In this document: piece after piece, positions 1 through 6,248 of the stretch
Numbering within the stretch: position 1 is the stretch's first letter
Layout: each line of letters opens with the position of its first letter
From: Betaproteobacteria bacterium HGW-Betaproteobacteria-20
GTDB lineage: Bacteria > Pseudomonadota > Gammaproteobacteria > Burkholderiales > Methylophilaceae
DNA length: 6,643 bases
Direction of reading: 5' to 3'
Assembly (NCBI GenBank): GCA_002842195.1
Contig: PHCL01000078.1
Span: 1-6,643, forward strand
Position numbers and translations under genes: made by a program
The notes under the pieces: model-generated
Seen by the model: the letters and a program-made list of their open reading frames with translations, nothing else
The model's database searches: none
What the model was told of the DNA's origin: nothing

Positions 1-780
1 CATCTTCCACGCTGCTAAAAATTCTGCCCAATGCGGCGCACTGTAACCGGCAAGCGTCTCACGCACCAACTTAATCTCTGCCTCATAAGCCGCCGGTGTT
101 AAATGTCCGCGCATCAGTTGAAAGCGCAAATATACTAAATGCGTATTCGCTACATCGGTCTCGCAGTAATGACGAATATCTTCAATGCCGCCGGCTTTAT
201 AGGCATCCCACACCTTGCTGCCATCCATACCCAGCTTACCTGGAAATCCGCATAGTTTGGCCAAATCATCCAGCGGCGCATTGGCACGGGCACTGTACAT
301 GGCCATTACATCCATTAAATCTAAATGGCGCGTGTGATAGCGGCTAATGTAATTGTTCCACTTAAAGTCTTTGTCATCCTCGCCTAGATCCCAATAACGG
401 CTTGCGTTAATGCCGTGAATCAGGCCGCGATAATGCAATACCGGTAAATCAAAGCCGCTGCCATTCCACGAAATTATTTGCGGCGTATATTTTTCAATGC
501 CGTCAAAAAAGCGCTGAATAATTTCCGCTTCAGTTGAGTCGGCATCGCCTAAAGTCCAAACTTTAAAGTGATTACCTTCGCGCAAAGCGCAAGATATTGC
601 GCAGATACGGTGTTGATGCAAAGGCAAGAAATCCGTGCCATTTTGCTGGCGACGCTGATGCAGGGCGATATTAGCCACCTCTTCTGCTGAAACAGCTTGC
701 GGTAAATCATACAGCACACGCAAACCATCTGTATCAGGAATGGTTTCAATATCGAATACTAGAGTAGGTGTCATCATCAT
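1..780 (-). CDS. Predicted 3'-5' exonuclease of the PolB-exonuclease-like family (DEDDy), 3' end outside the window
   Basis: The frame stays open for 260 codons from the ATG at 780 to the window edge without a stop, so the C-terminus is missing, probably by only a little because such proteins are usually about 240-280 residues. The DEDDy motifs of an RNase H-fold exonuclease are visible: FDIET (D10, E12; ExoI), WNGSGFDLPVL (D111; ExoII) and HYCETD (Y205, D209; ExoIII, Tyr-x3-Asp). This fits the family of stand-alone exonucleases related to the proofreading domain of family B DNA polymerases (Pfam DNA_pol_B_exo2). It is likely a cytoplasmic, metal-dependent 3'-5' nuclease, but the physiological substrate is not known to me. 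Three ATG codons stand in tandem (780-772) with no clear Shine-Dalgarno, so the exact start is uncertain. It begins 14 bp after ydbL stops and is probably translated from the same mRNA. Confidence 0.9.
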   Translation of the reverse strand, partial: MMMTPTLVFDIETIPDTDGLRVLYDLPQAVSAEEVANIALHQRRQQNGTDFLPLHQHRICAISCALREGNHFKVWTLGDADSTEAEIIQRFFDGIEKYTPQIISWNGSGFDLPVLHYRGLIHGINASRYWDLGEDDKDFKWNNYISRYHTRHLDLMDVMAMYSARANAPLDDLAKLCGFPGKLGMDGSKVWDAYKAGGIEDIRHYCETDVANTHLVYLRFQLMRGHLTPAAYEAEIKLVRETLAGYSAPHWAEFLAAWKM

Positions 781-794
781 TGCGCTTATACAAA

Positions 795-1214
795 TTATTT
801 TTTAACCCAACTACCCTCTTTTTGATACCACCAACCGCCCTGTGCCTTATCTATCCAGCGACCAGCAAAGGTGCTTTGAATATCACCGCGCCATTCCGGG
901 TGTCCATTACCGGCGGCAATTTCTTTATATAGCGCATTGCGGTCAGCATTTTCAGCAGCTACCAGCGCGTTAATACCTTGTCTATCCCTAAGCGGCACGG
1001 CGGTGGTGTCGCGCACGGCGATTAAGCCATCACTGGTTAAGCCAATTGCACCACTGCCATAGTGTGGTGCAAGTTGCGTGTGTCTTGCCTGCATGCTGTT
1101 TTTAAGTGCGGCAATTGCGGGGGTATTGACCTCCAGGTCTGCGGCGGCATTGACACTATTGGCCGAGAATAATGCAGCTAATATTATTAAAAAACCCATC
1201 ATTAGTTTTTGCAT
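795..1214 (-). CDS. ydbL: YdbL family periplasmic protein (DUF1318)
   Basis: This is a 139-residue protein. I chose the ATG at 1214 over the upstream ATG at 1259 because AAAAGGAAG, a good ribosome binding site, sits about 6 nt before it and the protein then begins with a clean signal peptide: MQKLMMGFLIILAALF with a cleavage motif VNA-A at residues 21-24. The mature part carries the family core: AENADRNALYKEIA near residues 87-100, then TFAGRWIDKAQGGWW near 115-129 and a lysine-ending C-terminus. It should be a soluble periplasmic protein. In E. coli, YdbL is genetically and functionally tied to the YdbH-YnbE envelope bridge and is thought to act like a chaperone that modulates YnbE assembly. 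That role is transferred here by homology and by the conserved order ydbH-ynbE-ydbL. It is somewhat longer than the roughly 108-residue E. coli protein, as I remember it. Confidence 0.9.
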   Translation of the reverse strand: MQKLMMGFLIILAALFSANSVNAAADLEVNTPAIAALKNSMQARHTQLAPHYGSGAIGLTSDGLIAVRDTTAVPLRDRQGINALVAAENADRNALYKEIAAGNGHPEWRGDIQSTFAGRWIDKAQGGWWYQKEGSWVKK

Positions 1215-1267
1215 CTTGCTTCCTTTTAAATTGCTTTTAATTTCTAAAATAGCCACCAAGTAGCCAA

Positions 1268-1450
1268 TTATTGGGCTGGCGACTCAGCAGGCTTTTCCAG
1301 CGGAATCTGCATACTGTCTTTTAACTGCCAGACATCATCGATAATTTTATCTGCGGCCTTTTCCGCCGCTGCAGCGGGAAAATAAATGTTAATGGTAACG
1401 CAGGCTGATAACAGGCCGATTAGCGCCAGAATACTTATGTTTTGTTTCAT
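1268..1450 (-). CDS. ynbE: YnbE-like small outer-membrane lipoprotein
   Basis: This is a 60-residue lipoprotein precursor. A short lysine-bearing n-region and hydrophobic stretch (ISILALIGLL) lead to the lipobox LSAC, with C17 as the lipidated cysteine. Residue +2 of the mature protein is Val, not Asp, so outer-membrane sorting by Lol is expected. The segment after the cysteine, CVTINIYFPAAAAEKAA, is the recognisable core of the YnbE family (Pfam Lipoprotein_19) and contains the likely beta-strand VTINIYF. In E. coli, YnbE multimers are proposed to extend the C-terminal end of YdbH by strand stacking and so complete a bridge to the outer membrane. AAGGG lies about 7 nt before the ATG. It lies between ydbH (139-bp gap) and ydbL (53-bp gap). 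The tail (EKPAESPAQ) is Pro/Ala/Glu-rich and probably disordered. Confidence 0.92.
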   Translation of the reverse strand: MKQNISILALIGLLSACVTINIYFPAAAAEKAADKIIDDVWQLKDSMQIPLEKPAESPAQ

Positions 1451-1589
1451 TATTTACCCTTTTATATCTAACATTTTTACACTTCACAACTACTCACTGG
1501 TCATCCTTAACTATGCCTGAAATGACGGATTTATTAGTAGTTATGTTAAAAAATATCGGTCTCACCGCACATCACGGTCTCTTATAAAG
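1451..1589 (-). other. ydbH-ynbE intergenic region (139 bp), no gene seen
   Basis: This is the only long spacer inside the otherwise tight cysM-to-exonuclease run. I found no ORF beyond a few codons. It holds a 7-bp direct repeat, CGGTCTC, at 1557-1563 and 1575-1581, and a weak ACCG/CGGT stem (1564-1578) that on the minus strand is followed, after a gap, by a short T run. Near ynbE the minus strand reads TTGTGA, 17 nt, TATAAA, which resembles a sigma-70 promoter but would start transcription almost at the ATG. None of these is convincing as a regulatory element. Confidence 0.4.
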
Positions 1590-3383
1590 CTACTTCACTA
1601 ACATCTTGGTGTTGCCATCGGTAATACGTTTCATTCTACCCAATAAATCTGACAAACTTACATTTTGTGTATAGCCGTTTACATTAACCGATGGTATACC
1701 CCTGCCTTTAACGATAACGTACCCCGTTTTGGTTGACTCTACACCGCCCATTTCGCATACGTCCTGCCGTAATTTACAGCTCAAGCCTATCTTATCGTAA
1801 TTAAATTCTTTAAAAAAACGTAAAAATGTACGCTGTAGTGCAGCGGCAGTGCCTTCGCCGCCCAATGCGGTAATGTTTTCAACAGCACGCTGTGATATTT
1901 TTTTAACATGCTTGCCCTCACTGGTTTGTATAGAGGCATCCAAATACACTGGCTTCCAGTTTTCCAGTACCATATTTTTCACATCGCCATCTAATTTTCC
2001 TTCAATATTACCGAAGCTAAAAGTGCGCGTTAAATCACCTAAATCAAGATTACGCATCAGCAGATCTGCATACAAACGCGGCACTACACCTAACGGGTCA
2101 TCAATCTTCAGATTATCCATGCCTATCGTGCCACCAAACACATTGAATGTCATGGCGCCATCCATCATCAACTGCTTACCAGCATAACTTACTTGCGGCA
2201 CCTGACCGGATATTTTACCTTGCATGCTTGGCCAGTCGAGCGTTTTACTAAATTCATTCATGGAAATTGGCGTTAAATGCATGCCTAAATGCCAATACCA
2301 ATTATCTGCAATGATTGCGGCGGATAAATCAGTAAAGTTAAGCGCACCGTCTAGAATCGGCAAGGTGAGTTGCGGCGCAGTAAATGAATAACGGTTAACT
2401 TCTGCACTTAATTTGGTATCACCCAAAGGCATGTTAAGGATATGACCGCTTTTATAAGCAATGCTGACGGCTTTAGCGTTATCGTAATCCCAGGGCAAAT
2501 GTGCGTTAATCTGGCTAAGTGCAAACTTGCCGTTTTTATCCTCAATACTCGCATCACGTAAATTCAGCTCAAAACTGCTGGGTTCTAAATTTTTAATCTC
2601 AAACTGCCAATCCGCCTTCCCTGAAACCGCCAGGTTTCCAAAGGCAGACTTTTCTACCATTGGTTTTAAAAATATTGAATATAATCCTGCAAAATCAACG
2701 TCTTTAGCGCTCACATTAATATTTTTTACCGCATTTGTCCGGGTGTTAATTTGTGCATTACCCGTCATTTTTCCGACTTCGTTTACCAACAGACTGGCAT
2801 TTTCTATATCGAGCAGAGGCGCCTTAAAGGTGCCGTTTACATCAAACTTATTGCCCGCCTTGCCAAAGTAAAATGGTTGCCAGAACAACTCGCCTTCATC
2901 CCAGCTAATCGAACCATTCCATTGCCAGCTGCGGTTAATATTTTTGGCAGCCAGCTTAATTTTACCGGTGAGGTTTTCACCTGCATGCAAGCCGGATTCA
3001 TCACTGAAACTGGCAGCATTAAACGCCATATTCATTGAAAAATCGTTGGGGTAACTGACAAAATTAATGGAGAATGGCATCTTCACCTGCTTGGCAACTA
3101 GGCTGCCATTCAGGCAATCTATATGCCCGATTTTTTCAGTATTGAATTGCGCACATTTTAAATCGAAAGGAATAAACGCTGGCTCACGGATAGGTTTGAC
3201 TTCTGCATGTAATTTAAGCGTGGGTTCTATGGCTTTTAAATCCACCTGAAACTGCATATTTTTAAGCTGGCCTATAGGCGCATCCACCTCGCCCACTTGC
3301 ACTTGAATAGTGCTAATCGCATAAGCCTGCTGGCAAAACATGCTTAACCATAAAACACATGCGATGGAAAACTGACGGAACAT
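1590..3383 (-). CDS. ydbH: YdbH family AsmA-like intermembrane lipid-transport protein, short form
   Basis: This 597-residue protein resembles the YdbH family (the C-terminal region matches what I know of the YdbH-like/'dicarboxylate transport' Pfam domain). In E. coli, YdbH is one of three AsmA-like proteins, with YhdP and TamB, that together are needed to move phospholipids to the outer membrane; YdbH works with YnbE. The N-terminus looks like a signal peptide (FSIACVLWLSMF) with a possible cleavage site AYA-I at residues 20-23. The body is a long succession of predicted beta-strands rich in N, D, G and K, as expected for a hydrophobic-groove beta structure. The C-terminal core is recognisable: GLSCKL at 533-538, VCEMGG at 542-547, then GYVIVKGRGIPSVNVNGY at 554-571. 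E. coli YdbH is about 880 residues, so this form is much shorter. After the signal region there are only four cysteines, C77, C90, C536 and C543, in two close pairs. Its ATG directly abuts the cysM stop, so re-initiation is likely. Identity is supported by ynbE and ydbL downstream. Confidence 0.85.
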   Translation of the reverse strand: MFRQFSIACVLWLSMFCQQAYAISTIQVQVGEVDAPIGQLKNMQFQVDLKAIEPTLKLHAEVKPIREPAFIPFDLKCAQFNTEKIGHIDCLNGSLVAKQVKMPFSINFVSYPNDFSMNMAFNAASFSDESGLHAGENLTGKIKLAAKNINRSWQWNGSISWDEGELFWQPFYFGKAGNKFDVNGTFKAPLLDIENASLLVNEVGKMTGNAQINTRTNAVKNINVSAKDVDFAGLYSIFLKPMVEKSAFGNLAVSGKADWQFEIKNLEPSSFELNLRDASIEDKNGKFALSQINAHLPWDYDNAKAVSIAYKSGHILNMPLGDTKLSAEVNRYSFTAPQLTLPILDGALNFTDLSAAIIADNWYWHLGMHLTPISMNEFSKTLDWPSMQGKISGQVPQVSYAGKQLMMDGAMTFNVFGGTIGMDNLKIDDPLGVVPRLYADLLMRNLDLGDLTRTFSFGNIEGKLDGDVKNMVLENWKPVYLDASIQTSEGKHVKKISQRAVENITALGGEGTAAALQRTFLRFFKEFNYDKIGLSCKLRQDVCEMGGVESTKTGYVIVKGRGIPSVNVNGYTQNVSLSDLLGRMKRITDGNTKMLVK

Positions 3384-4271
3384 TTATGCGGGAAATACAC
3401 CTGTAGATAAATAACGGTCGCCTCTATCGCAAACTATCGTGACAATCACTGCATTTTCCAGCTGTTTTGAAAGTTGCAATGCTGCATAAAGTGCGCCGCC
3501 GCTGGAGATTCCGGCAAAAACACCTTCCTCCGTTGCCAATTTTCTTGTGGTATCTTCGGCATTTTTCTGGTTCACATAACGCAGTTCATCCACACGCTTT
3601 TCATCGTAGATTTTAGGTAAATACGCTACTGGCCATTTGCGAATACCGGGAATCTGCGCGCCTTCTTCAGGTTGCACGCCAATAATCTGGATATTGTGGT
3701 TTTGCTCTTTCAAATAGCGGGAAACCCCCATAATGGTGCCGGTAGTCCCCATGCTGGAGACAAAATGCGTGACTTTTCCTGCTGTATCGCGCCAGATTTC
3801 GGGCCCGGTGCTTTCATAATGCGCGAGTGGATTGTCCTGATTGCCAAACTGGTCCAGCACAATGCCTTCACCTTCAGCTTGCATCTTCATTGCCACGTCT
3901 CGCGCTAATTCAATACTGCCATCTTTCGGTGTTAATACCAGCTCTGCACCATAAGCCTTCATACTTTGGCGGCGCTCCACAGTTTGATTCTCAGGCATGA
4001 CCAATATCATCTTATAACCGCGCATCGCCGCCACCATCGCCAACGCAATGCCGGTATTGCCGCTTGTGGCTTCAATCAACGTATCGCCTGGTTTAATATC
4101 GCCTCGCGCTTCGGCATGCATAATCATCGAAAGCGCCGGCCGGTCTTTTACAGAACCCGCTGGATTATTGCCTTCTAACTTCAACAGAATAGTGTTGCTG
4201 GTGTTGCCGCCCATGCGCTGTAATTTAACCAGTGGCGTATTGCCAACAAATTGCTCTAAGGTTTTGTACAT
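3384..4271 (-). CDS. cysM: Cysteine synthase B (O-acetylserine sulfhydrylase B)
   Basis: This is a full-length 295-residue fold-type II PLP enzyme. It makes L-cysteine from O-acetyl-L-serine and sulfide; the B isozyme can also use thiosulfate to give S-sulfocysteine. The PLP Schiff-base lysine is K42 in GSVKDRP. The substrate-carboxylate loop TSGNTG is at 69-74, the PLP phosphate-binding loop GTTGT at 175-179, and the pyridine-nitrogen-side serine lies in GISSGG near 254-259. The stretch QIPGIRKWP (207-214) and the C-terminal VCDRGDRYLSTGVF are typical of CysM rather than CysK. It is cytoplasmic. Its stop codon touches the ydbH start codon (TAAATG), which implies one transcript with the lipid-bridge genes. 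Upstream, the first 28 bp separate it from a palindromic MITE-like element; only a weak purine stretch precedes its ATG. No CysB or other regulatory site is evident. Confidence 0.96.
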   Translation of the reverse strand: MYKTLEQFVGNTPLVKLQRMGGNTSNTILLKLEGNNPAGSVKDRPALSMIMHAEARGDIKPGDTLIEATSGNTGIALAMVAAMRGYKMILVMPENQTVERRQSMKAYGAELVLTPKDGSIELARDVAMKMQAEGEGIVLDQFGNQDNPLAHYESTGPEIWRDTAGKVTHFVSSMGTTGTIMGVSRYLKEQNHNIQIIGVQPEEGAQIPGIRKWPVAYLPKIYDEKRVDELRYVNQKNAEDTTRKLATEEGVFAGISSGGALYAALQLSKQLENAVIVTIVCDRGDRYLSTGVFPA

Positions 4272-4299
4272 ATTTTTACTTTACGTTCTAATTAATTAT

Positions 4300-4320
4300 T
4301 GGGTACCTCTAAAAATTCAA
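4300..4320 (+). repeat. Left terminal inverted repeat of the MITE-like element
   Basis: This 21-bp arm starts TGGGTACCTCT and runs to an AAAAATTCAA end. It matches the reverse complement of 4422-4442 except at its fifth and sixth bases. The TA/CG change leaves one possible G-U pair in RNA. Confidence 0.85.
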
Positions 4321-4421
4321 GTTTCTAAGCTAGGCAAGGCGTGAACAAAAAATAATGAGGCGGTATATGTTTGATATATAACGAGTTATTTTTTTTGAGC
4401 AACGCAGCATGGCAAAGGAAA

Positions 4422-4442
4422 TTGAATTTTTAGAGGCGCCCA
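4422..4442 (-). repeat. Right terminal inverted repeat of the MITE-like element
   Basis: This is the 21-bp partner of 4300-4320. Read on the minus strand it begins TGGGCGCCTCT. It is followed on the plus strand by ATTAT, which repeats the five bases just left of the other arm. Confidence 0.85.
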
Positions 4443-4455
4443 ATTATGATGCAAC

Positions 4456-4968
4456 TTATTTCAAGTGCATGTTAGCCAAAAAAATCGCGTAAACGCCAAA
4501 AATAACAAAGGTAATCAAGCCCATTTGTGGCAATGTTAAGCCTAAAAAAGTCCAGTCAATGGCGGCGCAATCACCGGTGCCTTTAAAAATCAGGGTAAAC
4601 ATTTTTTTTAGCGGAAAATTCTCAAGCATATAATCAAAACCGACACCACAATCGGCAATAATTTCTGCTTTATGCGCTTGCAGATACCAGTGGCGAATTG
4701 CCCAGCCTGCACCGCCAAGCGCGGTAGCCACTTGTAATACAGTCAATAACTTGCTCAATAAAGTAGCGGGTTTTATGAACGCCGCAATTAAAAACAGCAG
4801 CCCCAAGCCCATAAAAAACATGCGTTGCGTAATGCATAATGGACAAGGTTCTAATTTGTAATGGGTTTGAATCACCAAAGCCAGTGCCACCACAGCAAAA
4901 CAGCCGGCAAAGCCCAGCAAATAACCTGTTTTGCCGGTGAGGAATTTAGGGAATAATTTATTTTGCAT
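4456..4968 (-). CDS. dsbB: Disulfide bond formation protein B (quinone-linked thiol oxidase)
   Basis: This is a 170-residue inner-membrane protein of normal DsbB length. DsbB re-oxidises periplasmic DsbA and passes the electrons to ubiquinone or menaquinone. Four hydrophobic segments fit four transmembrane helices, roughly residues 15-34, 48-66, 71-90 and 147-166. The first periplasmic loop has the redox pair C42-P-L-C45, followed by R49, which matches the quinone-site arginine of E. coli DsbB. The second periplasmic loop carries the other two essential cysteines, C107 (ADCGVGF) and C134 (GDCAA). All four catalytic cysteines are therefore present. It is divergent from xseA across 53 bp. On its own strand it is the first gene of the minus-strand run, with a MITE-like element beginning just after its stop. 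No strong Shine-Dalgarno precedes the ATG. Confidence 0.96.
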   Translation of the reverse strand: MQNKLFPKFLTGKTGYLLGFAGCFAVVALALVIQTHYKLEPCPLCITQRMFFMGLGLLFLIAAFIKPATLLSKLLTVLQVATALGGAGWAIRHWYLQAHKAEIIADCGVGFDYMLENFPLKKMFTLIFKGTGDCAAIDWTFLGLTLPQMGLITFVIFGVYAIFLANMHLK

Positions 4969-4982
4969 CGTGATATACCGCT

Positions 4983-4988
4983 TATAAT
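4983..4988 (+). promoter_or_regulatory. Candidate -10 box for xseA in the dsbB-xseA divergent spacer
   Basis: A perfect TATAAT lies 33 bp before the xseA ATG in a short AT-rich spacer. The best upstream partner, TTGCAT at 4963-4968, is only 14 bp away and overlaps the dsbB start codon, so the -35 is poor. Both divergent genes must be driven from this 53-bp spacer or from inside each other's 5' ends. Confidence 0.25.
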
Positions 4989-5021
4989 TAAATCATCAAA
5001 CATTGTAATAGATAAAGCCCC

Positions 5022-6248
5022 ATGACAGAACCCAGTTTATTTGTCGAACCCAGTTTATTTCTTAACAAAAAAATTATGACCATCAGCGAGCTGAATCGTT
5101 TAGCGCGCGAGGTGCTGGAAGCGAGTTTCCCTCTATTCTGGGTATCGGGCGAAGTTTCTAACTTTACTCGTGCGGCTTCCGGGCATTGGTATTTCTCGCT
5201 GAAAGATGCAGGCGCGCAGGTAAAATGCGTGATGTTTAAAGGGCGCAACAGTTATGTTGATTTTATGCCGCGTGAGGGCGATAAAATTGAAGCGCGCTGT
5301 ACCGTAACGCTTTATGAAGCGCGCGGTGACTTTCAACTCACCGTTGAATTTGTGCAAAAAGCCGGCTTGGGTGTACTTTTTGAAGCGTTTGAAAAACTTA
5401 AAGCAAAACTTAGCCACGAAGGTTTATTTGACGCGGCTTTCAAACAGGCCATTCCAAAATATCCAACAACCATCGGCATCGTCACATCGCCCGACGCCGC
5501 CGCGTTACGTGATGTTTTAACCACGCTAAAACGCCGCAATGCTAATGTTAATCTCATTATTTATCCCACACCTGTACAAGGTAAAGGCGCTGCGCAGCTC
5601 ATTGCAAATGCTATTCACAGCGCAAATGACCGCGCAGAATGTGACACGCTCATTATTTGCCGTGGCGGTGGCAGCATGGAAGATTTATGGCAATTTAACG
5701 AAGAAATTGTCGCCCGCGCGATTGATGAATGTTCAATTCCAACGATTAGTGGCGTTGGCCATGAAACTGATTTCACCATATGCGACTTTGTAGCCGATTT
5801 ACGTGCCGCCACGCCTACTGCCGCCGCGGAACTGGCTACACCATCGCGGGAAAATCTATTAACCGCACTGATGCAGTTACAGCAACGCCTCAGCAGAAGC
5901 ACCCTGCAACACTTTAGCCAACGTGCACAAGCGCTGGATTATCTGGCCCGCAGACTGGTTTCACCACTACAGCAAATTGAACAGAAAAAAACGCAACTTG
6001 CGCAAATATCCTATCGTTTAAATGCCAGTGTCAATCAACAGTTGCAAACCAGACAGCACAATGTATTGCGCCTTGGCCAAAATTTAACGCATCTTAATCC
6101 GCAGGCGGTACTCACGCGCGGCTATGCATTTGTGCAAAATAAATTGGGGGAAATTATTACATCAAGCCGGCAACTGCAAAATGGTGAAGATGTAACGCTT
6201 ACTTTCGGCGTTGGAACAGCTGATGCCACCATCAATAAAACCGCATGA
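5022..6248 (+). CDS. xseA: Exodeoxyribonuclease VII large subunit
   Basis: This 408-residue XseA is the catalytic subunit of exonuclease VII, which degrades single-stranded DNA from both ends to oligonucleotides in repair and recombination. The N-terminal OB-fold region is at about 20-115 (TISELNRLARE, VSGEVSNFTRAASGHWYFSL). The catalytic domain is at about 130-275, with GIVTS, ICRGGGSMEDLWQFNEE and GVGHETDFTICDFVADLRA. Residues D164, R214, H247 and D250 line up with the E. coli catalytic set D155, R205, H238 and D241. Residues about 280-355 form a coiled coil where the small subunit XseB binds; this part is shorter than in the 456-residue E. coli protein. HLNPQAVLTRGYA opens the C-terminal segment. 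xseB is not in the window. The start is uncertain: neither the ATG at 5022 nor the ATG at 5076 has a good Shine-Dalgarno. I kept 5022 because homologues usually have residues before the SELNR motif. Confidence 0.96.
   Translation: MTEPSLFVEPSLFLNKKIMTISELNRLAREVLEASFPLFWVSGEVSNFTRAASGHWYFSLKDAGAQVKCVMFKGRNSYVDFMPREGDKIEARCTVTLYEARGDFQLTVEFVQKAGLGVLFEAFEKLKAKLSHEGLFDAAFKQAIPKYPTTIGIVTSPDAAALRDVLTTLKRRNANVNLIIYPTPVQGKGAAQLIANAIHSANDRAECDTLIICRGGGSMEDLWQFNEEIVARAIDECSIPTISGVGHETDFTICDFVADLRAATPTAAAELATPSRENLLTALMQLQQRLSRSTLQHFSQRAQALDYLARRLVSPLQQIEQKKTQLAQISYRLNASVNQQLQTRQHNVLRLGQNLTHLNPQAVLTRGYAFVQNKLGEIITSSRQLQNGEDVTLTFGVGTADATINKTA
5028..5063 (+). repeat. 18-bp tandem duplication at the 5' end of xseA
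   Basis: Units 5028-5045 and 5046-5063 share 15 identical bases (GAACCCAGTTTATTT) and then differ (GTC against CTT). In frame they encode EPSLFV-EPSLFL, directly after the first two codons of xseA. The duplication keeps the reading frame and lies ahead of the conserved OB-fold. Confidence 0.85.

Larger units (their letters stand above)
4295..4447. mobile_element. MITE-like palindromic element with terminal inverted repeats and target-site duplication
   Basis: Positions 4300-4442 (143 bp) are bounded by 21-bp terminal inverted repeats, 4300-4320 (TGGGTACCTCTAAAAATTCA + A) and 4422-4442, identical at 19 of 21 positions with the two differences adjacent (TA against CG). Directly outside lie ATTAT at 4295-4299 and ATTAT at 4443-4447, a possible 5-bp target-site duplication. 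A 3-bp TTA reading is also possible if the repeat is extended by one base. The interior is an imperfect palindrome all the way in, ending in TATAT-GTTTG-ATATA (4364-4378), whose centre at 4371 is exactly the midpoint of the element. There is no ORF, so it would be non-autonomous and depend on a transposase elsewhere. It lies 8 bp beyond the dsbB stop and 23 bp before the cysM start. In RNA it would fold into one long hairpin. Confidence 0.8.

Noticed and set aside
96..347. Plus-strand 83-residue ORF opposite the exonuclease
   Set aside because: It lies wholly within the open frame of a recognisable DEDDy exonuclease on the other strand, has low-complexity His/Pro/Leu composition, and matches no family.
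795..1259. Longer ydbL reading from the ATG at 1259 (154 residues)
   Set aside because: The extra 15 residues would precede a clear signal peptide, and a good AAAAGGAAG ribosome binding site stands just before the internal ATG at 1214, so 1214 is the better start.
1451..1490. TTGTGA-17-TATAAA as a ynbE promoter on the minus strand
   Set aside because: The boxes and spacing look fair, but the expected start point would fall at or next to the ATG and remove the AAGGG ribosome binding site.
1849..3249. Several 60-114 residue ORFs antisense to or overlapping ydbH
   Set aside because: They are out-of-frame shadows of the 597-codon ydbH frame, without ribosome binding sites or recognisable domains.
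4964..5025. Leaderless dsbB promoter (TTTGAT-17-TATATC on the minus strand)
   Set aside because: The predicted start would coincide with the ATG and both boxes are weak matches, so I did not call it.
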